NCBI GenBank assembly: GCA_951230915.1
Contig: OX579634.1
Coordinates: 12,798,725 to 12,862,724, forward strand
Direction of reading: 5' to 3'
Length of the DNA stretch: 64,000 nucleotides
From: Antitrichia curtipendula
Taxonomy: Eukaryota > Streptophyta > Bryopsida > Hypnales > Leucodontaceae
In this document: piece by piece, positions 24,825-34,953 of the stretch
Numbering within the stretch: the stretch's first letter is position 1
Layout: each line of letters starts with the position of its first letter
The notes under the pieces: generated by a model
The model's database searches: none
What the model was told of the DNA's origin: nothing
Seen by the model: the letters and a program-made list of their open reading frames with translations, nothing else
Program-made: the position numbers and the translations under genes

Positions 24825-25951
24825 ACAATAGAACCTCCCTAAAGGAATACTCTCTAAAGAAATGACCTCTTTAAGGTAATATTGATTATCCGATCCCAAC
24901 CTAGTCCGCATACAAACGTCATTAACCCCTAAAGGATCGTTTGTCTTCTTGTGGGACAATTTGGATTCGAACAGGTTCCTATGACCACAATTTTTAGTGA
25001 AATTTTAGAAACTTTTGAGGATGTGTGATTTTGCAAGAGCTTTGTGGATATAAATTTTTTATTTCAATTGGTGCCTGGAAGAAAAAATTATGGCACAATA
25101 AGCCAAAAATAGAGATCAACGGGTAGCACAAAAAAATCACAAAAATTCAAAATAAATTTAAAATTTTTTCTTTTCCTAAAACTATATATATTCTTATCTA
25201 CATTTGAAGCTTTGATTCATTCTATTTGGACTCGTGATGAGAAAGTTATGGACAATCTTAGTTTTTTGGGCAATCTAAGCATCTTCTTGAAAAAATAACT
25301 TATAGGATTCATTTTTTAATGCAATTTTTACAATTTTACAATTTTCAAAAAAATTATTGTTAGATATCATTGTATTTTCTTGCTAAAACAGTTTCACCGT
25401 TGGAATTATTGTACTTCAATTTCATCTTAGAGCTATTAACAATTTAGTTTTTCCCTCAACCTAGAACCTACTTCTACTTAACAATGAGTAAAAATGAGTA
25501 AAAATGAAGTGTTTTTTTCTTGAATTTTTTTTCCTACATTCTCATCTCAAGTAGTCAACATAAAAACTTAGAAAATCAAAATCAATAGTACAAAAAATTT
25601 AAGTTAAGAAGATTCAAAGTGAAAAAAATCTAGTCAAGCAAGGTGCAAAAAAACTTGTTATCTTCACTTTGGATGCAAATATCTTGCAATCTATGCAGTC
25701 AAAGTTTCTGAAATTTCTTGGATGCATTCTTCTACTAGTCTATTATAAGATCCTACGGTTAGATATGGGGGGAAAAAAATTTAATTTTTTTGCTCTTTGC
25801 ATTAGAAGTGGCAGTTTTGAGTGTACTTTGATGGACAGAAGGCCTTGGTCCTTTCGGGGTTAATGCAATGACCCTCCCTAGTGTAATAACCTCTCTAATG
25901 TAATACAATCAACCCAATCTCGGCCCTATTACTTTACAAAGGTTTTACTAT
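24825..25951. mobile_element. pogo/Emigrant-like MITE split by a TTAA element
   Basis: The left arm CAATAGAACCTCCCTAAAGG...actctctaaag (24825-24921) and right arm ...ttactttacaaaGGTTTTACTATA (25864-25951) are diverged inverted repeats of the CAGTAAAACCTC-type termini known for pogo-like Emigrant/Lemi MITEs of plants. Internal cctccctagtgtaataacctctctaatgtaata phrases repeat the terminal motif. The middle (24922-25863) is a later TTAA-flanked insertion. Confidence 0.5.
24922..25863 (+). mobile_element. Complete TTAA-flanked piggyBac-like MITE (subfamily 1, 942 bp)
   Basis: TTAA (24922-24925) plus CCCCTAAAGGATCGTTTGTC at the left, and GGCCTTGGTCCTTTCGGGG plus TTAA (25860-25863) at the right. 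It aligns throughout with the 52156 copy: gttatggcacaataagc near 25090, gctttgattcattctatttgga near 25210, cttgcaatctatgcagtcaaa near 25684. It interrupts an older pogo-like MITE. The frame 25669-25863 ends in the boundary TTAA but shows no known domain. Confidence 0.8.
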
Positions 25952-26337
25952 ATGTTTACATGAGGTTTGAAGTTTTTCTATAATTTGTGTATGTTACATT
26001 GTAGAAGATAACTAATGACTCCATGGAGTGTCTTTACCCTACACTTTCATCCACGGGTCACAGTTGTGGGGTGTAATTATTACTGTGCTAAAAATAAATT
26101 TAATTAAAAAAATAAAATTCCACTCAGTTTGAATTTTTCAAATGTCTTCCCACTTTGCCGCAATTTACGGACAAAAAGTGTTGTAAAAAAAGCCACGAGG
26201 AAGGGTCCAGCGGAAGGGCATGTAGTGAGAATCATTAGACGAATCATTCCTCAAGAAGAATCTGAGTGAGAAGATTCGGTTCAGGACCTAGACTAGCTGC
26301 ACAGTCGACTACTGGTCAACGCCAATACTACAAGAAG

Positions 26338-27115
26338 TTAACCTTTAAAGCCCCCAAGGCCTCTTTTCCATAAAAAACCACTCAAAACTGCCATTTCTAA
26401 AGCAAAGAGGGAAAAAAACAAATTCAATGTTTATTTTGCATATCTTACCGTAGGGTCTTCTACTAAACTAATATAAGAATGTGTGTGGAAGAAACTTCAC
26501 AAAATAATGACTATGTAGATTGCAAGGGAACAAGTGTTTTTTTGCAAGTTGCTCAAAACAAGTGTTTTCTTGCAAGTTGCAAGTTTTTTGACTTTGAACT
26601 TTCTTGACTTATAATTTTTGCTCTACTGATTTTGAATTTCTAATTTTACATGATAAAGAATTGAGCTAAGAGTCTAAGAAAAAAGAATTCATAAAACACA
26701 CATTTAGTTTGACTCATTAAAAAATTGTTAAGTAGAAGTAGGTTCAAGATTGAAAGAAAATCTAAATTGTTAATAGCTCTAAGATGGAATTGTAATACAC
26801 TAATCTCAACTGTGAGATTGTCCTAGCAAAGATCTTAACTTTGTAAAACTTTTTATTTTGACAAACTGTAAAAATTGAGGTTAGAAAAGAAGATGCTCTG
26901 ATTGCCCCCAAAACGAGATTGTCTAAAACTTTTGCATAACAAATCCAAATGGAATAAATCAAAGCTTTTCCATGTACATAAAATTATAATCCATAAAAAA
27001 CAAATTTTAAAATATTTTACTTTAAGTTTTTTTGAAGTTTTCTTCTGCCCTTTGAACTAAAATAAATGGGCTTTTTGTGCCATAAGTTTTGTTTCTAGGC
27101 TCCGATTGAAATAAA
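26338..27115 (-). mobile_element. Truncated TTAA piggyBac-like MITE (subfamily 1)
   Basis: TTAA (26338-26341) plus CCTTTAAAGCCCCCAAGGCC, followed by the subfamily 1 right half in reverse: ccactcaaaactgccatttctaaagc, ggtcttctactaaactaatataagaatgtgtg, gatgctctgattgcccc. Similarity fades after gtgccataagttttgtttctaggctccgattg near 27110, so the distal terminus is missing. A short cttgcaagttgctcaaaacaagtgtttt duplication lies near 26530-26580. Confidence 0.65.
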
Positions 27116-27850
27116 AATAGTGAGGGCAAGAAAGCTAGTGTCACTGCCTATGTTTGGGAAGAACTAGTAGCTAGCTCAAATTTAGTTGGTGGAATTGGGA
27201 AAAAATCCAGTTGTAATTTGAAAACATCGACAAAAATCTAGTAAAAAAATCTATAAATGTTCTATGTTGAGTAAAAAATAGAGAAAATAACCGAACTTGG
27301 CACTTAAAAGAATTGTTCAATTTGAGAATTGGAGGAAATTAGTTGGTAAACTAAAAAAGCTTCTGGAACATTGGTCACTACATATATTCTATTTACTAAA
27401 AATGAGTGCATTAAAACAATATTTTGGCTTGCATTAATTAGTTGAAAGTAGTATGACCTTAGTAAATTATTGTCATACACATGGATATGATAAATCACTA
27501 GAAGTGCATGTTTTGAAAACTTTTTAGAAAATTTATAATACAAGAGGATGTAGCATAATATTATTAAACAACACTCGGTGGTCTCTTTATTGAGCCTCCC
27601 CAAATCCAAGGACTTCTCTAATGTTTCCATTGAAAGAGTGCCTCACAACCATTGTAGAATATAAATGTGTAGCCTATCAAGTATTACAAATTAACTTGAA
27701 GTCACAAGAACAGGTATATTGGTGGAAGGATCAGGGGAGATTGGAGAGGGGGCTAAGAAAATTGTTGTGGTTGATTTTGCAAGATTGTGACTACTCTTTT
27801 TGTTATTATAAGATCAATTGACAAACTCTTTAGAAGTTAGATTGGGCACC

Positions 27851-28850
27851 ATGACCTATAAAATGTTGAATACTAAGGAAAAGAGTCGTATTGTAGGGAT
27901 AAGTGAAGATGGGATGAAATGCAAGGACATTGGAGTAGTCCTGAAAATTCCATGCTCAACTATTTTGACAAATTGGAAATATAGAGTCTTTGAAAATCAA
28001 TGCAGTAGGCATCTCCAAATGTCTGATTGTGGTGTTAGGATGTTGTCAAGTCTTGTTATAGATGATAGAAGATAATCATTGTCAAATATATCAAGTCACT
28101 TGAACGTAAGTTGTAACACAACATGGTTGTACCTACATAAAATGGGCTTTAGAAGTTGCATTGTATAAAAAAAAAACCTATTTTTAATGACAAGCATAAA
28201 GTAGATAGGCTTGTATTTGCCCGAGCTCATGGAAGTTGGAATTTTGAAGCTTGTTGGTACAATGTGATTTTATCAAATGAATCATCATTTGAAATTGATA
28301 AGAATTTAAAGCAAATTAGAGTATGGCAAAAATTATATTAAAAATATGTGTACAATGTCATTTTTCAAGTCTCTATGTATTTCAGAGATGGTTTGGGTTC
28401 ATTTAATGTCTTCAATCAATGCCTTCTTGTTATTTTACCTCCACATAAAAAGACAACAAGCAATTTCGTAACTCTTGTTTACGAGAGAACATTAAGCAGG
28501 GGTTGTTTTTTGCACAATCACCTTGGAGGCAATTGACACTTACAAAAGATGGCGCTTGATCCAGTCCCCTATAGCTTACTTCCATTACATTGGAGACAAG
28601 CTCATGCTGTGACAAAAACAATATGGCTCGCAAACTCTCAAAACTTGAACTCCATGCATAGAAAATGCATGGAAGAGGGTCAAAGATTTCTTGCATCAGT
28701 GTCATAGACCAAAGAAACAATGGGCAAATGCATGGTTGAGTGGCTCAAAATCGTGACACACTCTCAATTCATGCACAAAATTAATTTTCAAATGCCTAAA
28801 AGGTACATTGAAAAAATTAAAAACGAAAAAAATGTTCATTTTAGAGGCTT
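27851..28850 (+). pseudogene. Decayed Tc1-like (Tc1/mariner) transposase
   Basis: The N-terminal helix-turn-helix reads KEKSRIVGISEDGMKCKDIG and IPCSTIL (27880-27970), then LVIDDRR (to 28071). The core continues as NDKHKVDRLVFARAHGSWNF near 28190, ILSNESSFEI near 28270, FVTLVYE near 28465, TLTKDGA near 28540, and NSQNLNS near 28633. It ends with QFMHKINFQMPKRYIEKIK near 28770-28820. Tc1 transposases carry WSDES, a middle Asp and NSPDLNP. Here the first and third Asp codons read Asn (28276-28278 and 28642-28644), and only the middle one (28548-28550) remains. Internal stops and frameshifts confirm it is dead. Terminal inverted repeats were not found. Confidence 0.8.
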
Positions 28851-29459
28851 GAACTTCATTCTAAATACAACTATGTTATCGAATATTTTTTAGAGCATTT
28901 TATGAAAGTGTAGGGGACTTTTAATAATTCACGAGTGTGACGAATTTACTGTCAGCAAATTTTTCAAGGACTTTTTGAAGATGGTTTTGATACTTAATAT
29001 CATAAAAAAGACTATGATTGTAGTAGCTATTTGAATAAAAAAATTAAATTGTAATCTTGTAGTGTAGATATGTATTGCAAAGGACTTTTTAATGACTTTT
29101 CAAACACCAAATTTTATAAAGTCTTTTTTTCTTAGCCAATATTTTTCTTTCAAAAATTATTTTTCTAAAGTATAAAATTTTTTTAAGGTCTAGGGGCGCT
29201 CAGAAAGCTAAGTGCTTTTAGATTTTTTTTAAATTTGTTATTTGTAGAATTCACTCCCAAGCATTTTAGTCTCAAACATTTTACTCACAAAAAAGGACTT
29301 TTTTGGACTTGGACTTTTGCCAAAAATGAGCCACTCAACCATGCATTCACCCCAACAAGGGAAATGGTACAAACTATTAAATCAATGTGGAATACAATAA
29401 TTTTTGGAGCCATTCCATACTTTCATTAGCCAAGTATGCATTATAGAATTGCAAGTACT
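28851..29459. other. AT-rich intergenic sequence, nothing recognised
   Basis: Probably includes the eroded flank of the Tc1-like relic. A 64-codon frame at 29235-29429 has no domain. Confidence 0.35.
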
Positions 29460-30209
29460 TTAACCCCAGCTCACTACGAACGGAGTTTTTATTTGTTTTT
29501 TCTTTGAAATTTTCACACAACATGTGCCTGATTTCCATTGATATGTATGTGGAAATCTTTGAATTATTCCATTTTGATTAATGAGATGAAAGTTACAAGG
29601 AGTTATAGTTTGTGAGCAGTTATAGATTCTCTATTCTAAAATAAACTTTCAAAATCCTTTATCTTATTCAATTTTCAATATTTTTTGAAAAAAATAAAAT
29701 TACAAGATGTAGATCATTTATTAAAATAATTCAACTATTGGGATTGACAATTTTCAATTCCATAACTAATTCTTAACAAATTTGTATTTTGAATCATTCT
29801 CTACTTCTTTCTACTCACTATTTTTTTCATGTATGTTGTACAATTCCCCCAAAAATGGATCTCAAAAAATTTAAGCATGTAGACAACTTGTTTTGAAGAA
29901 TGAATCAAAAAAGTAACCACCCTTTTGGACATTTTTTCATACAAATGTGACCTTGTGAGGTGCAAATGCCCGCTTTTTTCGCAAGGACAAAAAAAAGGAT
30001 TTTTGCCACTTCGAACGCTAAGATCTTGCAATCTGTGCGGCGGAAATTTCTGAATTTTTTTTCCACATCTTCTCATACCAACATACTTCAAGACCCTACG
30101 GTTACATGTGTCCAAAAATATATTTTTTCAAAAATTTGGTCCTTGTACTAGAAATGACAGTTTTGGAGCATTTTTGGAGAAGACATAGTCTCTGACCTTT
30201 AGGGGTTAA
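29460..30209 (+). mobile_element. TTAA piggyBac-like MITE (subfamily 2), left end shortened (750 bp)
   Basis: TTAA (29460-29463) plus CCCC, then directly agctcactacgaacgg. In the 55710 copy this block lies about 50 bp further in, so most of the left terminus is deleted. The right end is intact: gacagttttggagc..., CCTTTAGGGG, TTAA (30206-30209). Alignment with the 1-323 and 55710 copies is good from 29800 onward. Confidence 0.75.
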
Positions 30210-30831
30210 GATGATAGGACATTGTATTCTGTGCTTCTTTTTTTATAGTTCATTATGGTATGGTGCTATCATTTTGTAATGAAAACTTCTAATACTCAAT
30301 TGCAATTTGGACTCTCGCATGTTTCCAAGGCACTTTTGCAACTTGATGAACTTTTTTGGCCTACCTTTTACGTCTAGGAGCTTTTTCAAAGTGTCAGTTC
30401 CAACTTCCAAGTTTGGGTTGTTCTTCTTCACCTTGGGAGATCTGAAATTGCCAACATTTTTGGACCCTCATCAGTTGGTGAATGGTGACTGATGTCTATC
30501 ATGACCGTCCGTACATGGGTAACTCACCCCACTTCCAGGTCTGTAGCCCAATGTGATGAGGTCAGACATGTACTGGTGTCCTCAAATAGCCCCCCTAGAA
30601 GCAACTTATTAAGTTCCTTCTTTGATGGAGTCCAGTAGAACTTTACTTTACTTTACTTATTTCCCCCACAGGGCCACAGGGGGGAGAAAACGGAGAAATC
30701 CTACGCTGAATTCCTGGCATGTTCCTCCCCCAATGTGAGTCACCAGGCTTTTATTGGGCTCTGAAATCCAGTACAGGATGTGCCCCTTGAACCAGTAGTG
30801 GCCCCCCATTCTCGGGGCTGCTTTCCCCCAA
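30210..30831. other. Transition to GC-richer sequence, no gene recognised
   Basis: 30243-30492 has overlapping short frames on both strands without domains. An (ACTTT)n tract is at 30640-30660, followed by GC-rich sequence with C-runs. Confidence 0.4.
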
Positions 30832-31215
30832 CTACACTAAAGATGATATTTAGTGTCTTGTACACTAAATACGAAGGCATACACTAAAAGTCAATTACCC
30901 TATGAAAGTAAGTAACATTAAATGTCAATTCAAACACTAAATGTGAACCAGAGTTGTCATATCAGACGGAATATCACTGTTCACGGACAAAATCGGACCG
31001 ATTAGGGCTAGGCGGTTGCAAAAATTGTAGATGCCGAAAAACATCTCATTTTCCTTATTTGAAGAATTTTTGTAAAAGTTACAAGGCTCTGGAGTTTGCA
31101 GCCGGCACATTCAAGTCTAACACTAATTGTGGACAAGTTCAGATTTAGTGTTGTAGCTAGTAGGGGGGTAAAAACACTAAATGTCACTCAACACTAAATA
31201 TCATCTTTAGTGTAG
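30832..31215. mobile_element. 384-bp TIR element with CTACACTAAAGATG ends
   Basis: The first 25 bases (30832-30856, starting CTACACTAAAGATG) and last 25 (31191-31215, ending CATCTTTAGTGTAG) are perfect inverted repeats. The motif cactaaat or close variants recurs about seven times inside (for example near 30862, 30882, 30941, 31174). TA lies just inside each end, allowing a TA duplication with CACTAAAG termini. The superfamily is unclear: Tc1-like by TA, or CACTA-like by sequence. Confidence 0.7.
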
Positions 31216-31343
31216 CTCAGCTCAGCCCGTGTCTTATCAGAACTACTCTCAATAGTGAAATTGCGTTGCCCCATCAATTAGGTTGCCTTCAGGAGAGAAG
31301 TGGCCTCATGACTCACTGCTTGTCCCCATGGAGGGAGGGGCCA

Positions 31344-31571
31344 GGGTGAACTGCACCCCTTCGCTCATCCTCCTGGGAAAACCCTGAAATTTTTTTATTT
31401 TCCATGCATGAATTTTTTGCAAATTCTGAATTCATATTGGCAATCAGAGGCCCTAATTTTGTTGCGGGGCTATAGGAAATGGATTTTACACGGCACAAAA
31501 TAGGGGGCTTTTTTTTTTATATGCACCCCTGGATGGACTTTGGCAGAACGAGCGAGGGGGTCAATTCACCC
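31344..31571 (+). mobile_element. 228-bp dispersed element with GGGTGAA...TTCACCC ends (second copy)
   Basis: GGGTGAACTGCACCCCTTCGC and GAGCGAGGGGGTCAATTCACCC form the termini, with outward pairing to ccatgg on both sides (31326 and 31577). The interior blocks ttttattttccatgcatg, attcatattggcaatcagaggcc and cggcacaaaatagggggc match the 7957 copy. Confidence 0.65.
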
Positions 31572-33066
31572 TAGCCCCATGGAAGCACACACAATTCTCT
31601 AAACCAGTGCACCAACACACATGGTTCCCATGTTACCACATCCTTCTACAATAACTACACATTTTTCATATAGTGTAGAATGTTGAGAAATTAGTCTGGG
31701 CCAACCTAAATACCACTATTTAGTGTTACCACAATGGAGAAGGTTCATAACCACTGTATACATCTGTCATTCCATTGTTGGGGGACTGGGGGCAAGGAAA
31801 AAGGAAATTTCCGAACCTGTTTTTCAACGAGAGAAACATGGCCCCAACTTGCCCAACTTTTTCAATTTTATGAAGCAGATGGGAGGCATCGACTGGGTTA
31901 CGCAACATACCAGAGCTTGGTATCTGAAGACCTCGCCACCACCACCACCACACACACACACACACTTGGTATTGGAAACTCTCGTTTCAGACATTCTGCT
32001 CGAGTTCAAGTGGTAGGGATTGGTGGTATCAGTTATTATTCTGATTAGATCCAATAGTATAGTCTTTCATTGGGTGTGGTATTCCTCCGTACTGTCCAAA
32101 GAGGAAGAGTAGGAGGAGATTCCCCTCTCGCCCAACCATTTGTTTGTGGAAACTCCAGTCCAGGCTGAGGTTCCTAATAATATCCTATTGTGATTAGGAA
32201 CTAATAAGTTATTCGCATGCCTAACTGAATACAAAAGCCTCCCTCCCCGTCTCCTCATTTGAAATTCCGTTTCATCGTATGTGTCAAAAAATATATTTAT
32301 AAAAAATTAAAAAGAAAAACTTAATTTTTTTTTTAAAAGCCTCCCCTCCTGCTCCTGTCCTGATTCCTGAACTGGTGAGAAGAACCTGCCTACCACCCTA
32401 AAAATAATCACAAGAAGTCAAAGGGAGCCTTGGGTGATGAGGCAGCTGCAAAAGGAATGAGCTCTGCGTCACGCAACTGATCAGGTGAGGAAGAGTCAAT
32501 CACCACCGCCCACATGGCGCAGTCCAGGAGGACAGCCTGACAGCCAGGGCTCATCAGTTCAGCAGGAAGTCGCCCCGACGGACGGACGGACGGACAGACC
32601 GACGGACGGACCTCGCCGGCTGGAAGGTATGAAAGTTCAGTTTGTTATGATTAAGAATTGAAGACCCCCCTGCAAGTGATGAGCATATCCCCTCACGCCC
32701 CTGCACATGACCCTGCATATTCTGCTGCCACTTGATGGGGATCCGACTGTTAGTGGAGCCTGGACCGCCACACACACCCCCTTCCTCCTCCCAGGGAATC
32801 TCCGTCAATCATTTTCTGGAGTGGCGTCGTTGAAGGAACTGCCGTGCTGCCTCCCTGCTGCGGTGGTCATGACGGATGCGGGGGAGGAGCCCAAATATGC
32901 TCGGCGTTCACTCCTTGAATGTTGGCAAGAAAGAAATAACTAAAACACCAAGGAACAAAAAAAAGGGAAAAAAAAGGGAAAAAAAGAGATGGTAATGACC
33001 ATTTGTTTCCAAGAAATAAATGATGGGAGGGCCTGTCTATTTGAATTATTTCATAAAAATGATGAC
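31572..33066. other. GC-richer intergenic region without a recognised gene
   Basis: It contains (CCA)n-(CA)n at 31935-31965 and a (GGAC)n-like tract at 32574-32613. It has CpG-bearing sequence from 32340 to 32920 that looks like an upstream or 5' UTR region (a possible donor ggaag-gtatga near 32626), but no coding exon follows. Overlapping frames on both strands (32554-32943) lack domains. Confidence 0.4.
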
Positions 33067-33067
<1 letters not shown>

Positions 33068-33108
<41 letters not shown>

Positions 33109-33118
33109 TATGAAGCCC
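33068..33118. repeat. (TA)n microsatellite
   Basis: About 50 bases of uninterrupted TA dinucleotides. Confidence 0.95.
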
Positions 33119-33220
33119 TTATAATTTATTTTATTTTCCTTTTCCTCTGAAACATCAATAACCTTCAATTAAATGAGAAAGAGGGAAGGGGTGGGGGGGG
33201 TGGAGGGGGGGGTCTATACT

Positions 33221-33462
33221 AGTGCAATGAGCCTCCTTGCATAGGCATTTTTGTCCCCTTTGTTTTATTCCTAGGAAAAATGCAAGAACCTTTATTTGCT
33301 ATGTAATATTTTTTTTTTCGAATTTTGAGTTCATATTTGCAATTTGAGGCCTTAGATTAGTTAGGAGAGGTGCTAACAATAAATTTAATTTGGCACAAAA
33401 TAGGGGGTCATTTTTTGTTGCATTCACCTTTAGCTGGACCTCCGCAAGAGGCTCATTGCACT
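33221..33462 (+). mobile_element. Dispersed element copy with AGTGCAATGAGCC ends and ACT flanks
   Basis: AGTGCAATGAGCCTCCTTGC (33221-33240) and GCAAGAGGCTCATTGCACT (ending 33462) are inverted repeats. ACT directly precedes and follows the element, a candidate 3-bp target duplication. The interior matches the 228-bp family (attcatatttgcaatttgaggcc; ggcacaaaatagggggtc), so this is a variant with different terminal bases. Confidence 0.6.
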
Positions 33463-33699
33463 ACTACACACTCAACTATGGGCGAGGGAATTTAGTTCAA
33501 GACCAGCTAAATAGGGTGAGGGAATTTGAGAGAATATGTCCTTTTTTTTTCCTTAGAAGGTGTTATTTTATCAAAGGACCAAGACATGTTTGGGGCACAA
33601 TTGTGAAAAGTTCCACTTTGTAGGGTAGGGAGAAAAAAATGAATTAAAAATAAATACAAAATCAACCATATTAATTTGTACCAGAGTACTATAGGAATG

Positions 33700-34137
33700 T
33701 GTGGAAAAAAATTCAAAATTTTTTATTGCACATATTGAAAGATTATAATGTTTGAAGTTAAAAGCAAATTTTTTTTTTAATCTTGCTCAAAAAGGTCAAC
33801 AAAATTAAATTCCTCATGAAGTGAGATTTTTACACTATATATAGGTGCTTCTTTTACAAGTGCATATTGTAACATGTAAATTACACACTTGCCAAATTTC
33901 AGAATTGTAGGAAGAGTTTTGTACATGGTACTCGAAGCTGTCTGAGGTGTACAAGAAGTTTAGGATAGCATAACTTTTGATATGGTCACCCAATCAAAAA
34001 GAATTATATTTCATTAAGAGATACATATTCACACCTTGTGTCAAAATTTAAAGAACATCCATTCAAAATGACTTCATATGCACCTACTTGAGATCACATG
34101 CATATGTTCAACGGTCATTTGGTTCTTTAGGGGTTAA
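33700..34137 (-). mobile_element. Partial TTAA element (variant shared with 21800), right end
   Basis: It ends in ggttCTTTAGGGG-TTAA (34134-34137). The left part contains gaaagattataatgtttgaagttaaaag (about 33735-33765), also seen near 21980. The distal terminus was not located. The boundary TTAA is shared with the next element. Confidence 0.45.
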
Positions 34138-34953
34138 TCCTCAAAAGTCATATGACTAAATTTTACCACAAGAATACGCTCCAAAATTTCTGCTTCTATT
34201 TGTAAATAGAAAAAACAAATTTAAATAATTTATTTGCACATATCGAAGTGTACAATCTTGCACTTGACTAGTATGAATATGCGCATATAAAAATAATCCA
34301 GAAATTTTGATCATGTAGATTGCAAGAAATTAGCATTTAACCCCTAAAGCCCCGCTGTCCCTTCGGGGGACAATTTGGGTCCGGGTAGGTTCTTATTGTC
34401 TCAATTTGAAGTGAATTTTTTTGAGATTTTTTGAGGTTGTGTAGCTTTGTAAGAATTTTGTGGATATATAATTTTTGTTTCAATCGGATGACGGATGAAA
34501 AAGTTATGGCACAATGAGCAAGAAATGGAGATTAGCGGGCAGCCCAAAAAAAATTACAAAATGTCAAAATAATTTTTTTTTTAATTTTTTCATAAAAGAT
34601 TATGTTCTTACCTATATGTGAAGCTTTGATTCATTCTATTTGGACTAGGGATGAGAAAGTTATGGACAATCTTAGTTTTTTGGGCAATTTAAGCATCTTC
34701 TTGAAAAAACACTTTTTGTTGAACTTTGAATGCTAATATCTTCCAATCCGTACGGTCAAATTTGATGAAATTTTTACTACATGATCTCAGACAAGTTAAG
34801 TACAAGATCCTATGGTTAAATTTAAAAAAAAAAAAAAAAAAAAATTGGTTTCTTTAAGTGAATACAACAGAAGTGGTAGTTTTGAGTGTTTTTTTGGCAG
34901 AAAACACCCTCGGGGCTTTAGGGGTTAAAGTGAATAAAATATTTTTTTCTGTG
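34134..34953 (-). mobile_element. Older TTAA element (subfamily 2) interrupted by a younger one
   Basis: TTAA-TCCTCAAAAGTC at 34134 begins a reverse-oriented relic: tacgctccaaaatttctgc near 34165, gcacttgactagtatgaatatg near 34260, gatcatgtagattgcaag near 34310. It breaks at the TTAA of the inserted element (34337) and resumes after 34928 as agtgaataaaatattttt before similarity ends. Confidence 0.6.
34337..34928 (+). mobile_element. Complete, internally deleted TTAA piggyBac-like MITE (592 bp)
   Basis: TTAA (34337-34340) plus CCCCTAAAGCCCCGCTGTCCC and the hairpin GTCCCTTCGGGGGAC. Right end ctCGGGGCTTTAGGGG plus TTAA (34925-34928). It carries the left part and right part of the subfamily 1 element but lacks the middle third present at 24922 and 52156. 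A 22-base poly-A run is at about 34825. Inserted into an older element. Confidence 0.8.

Noticed and set aside
31726..32054. Frames crossing the (CCA)n-(CA)n tract
   Set aside because: Openness on both strands comes from the simple repeat.
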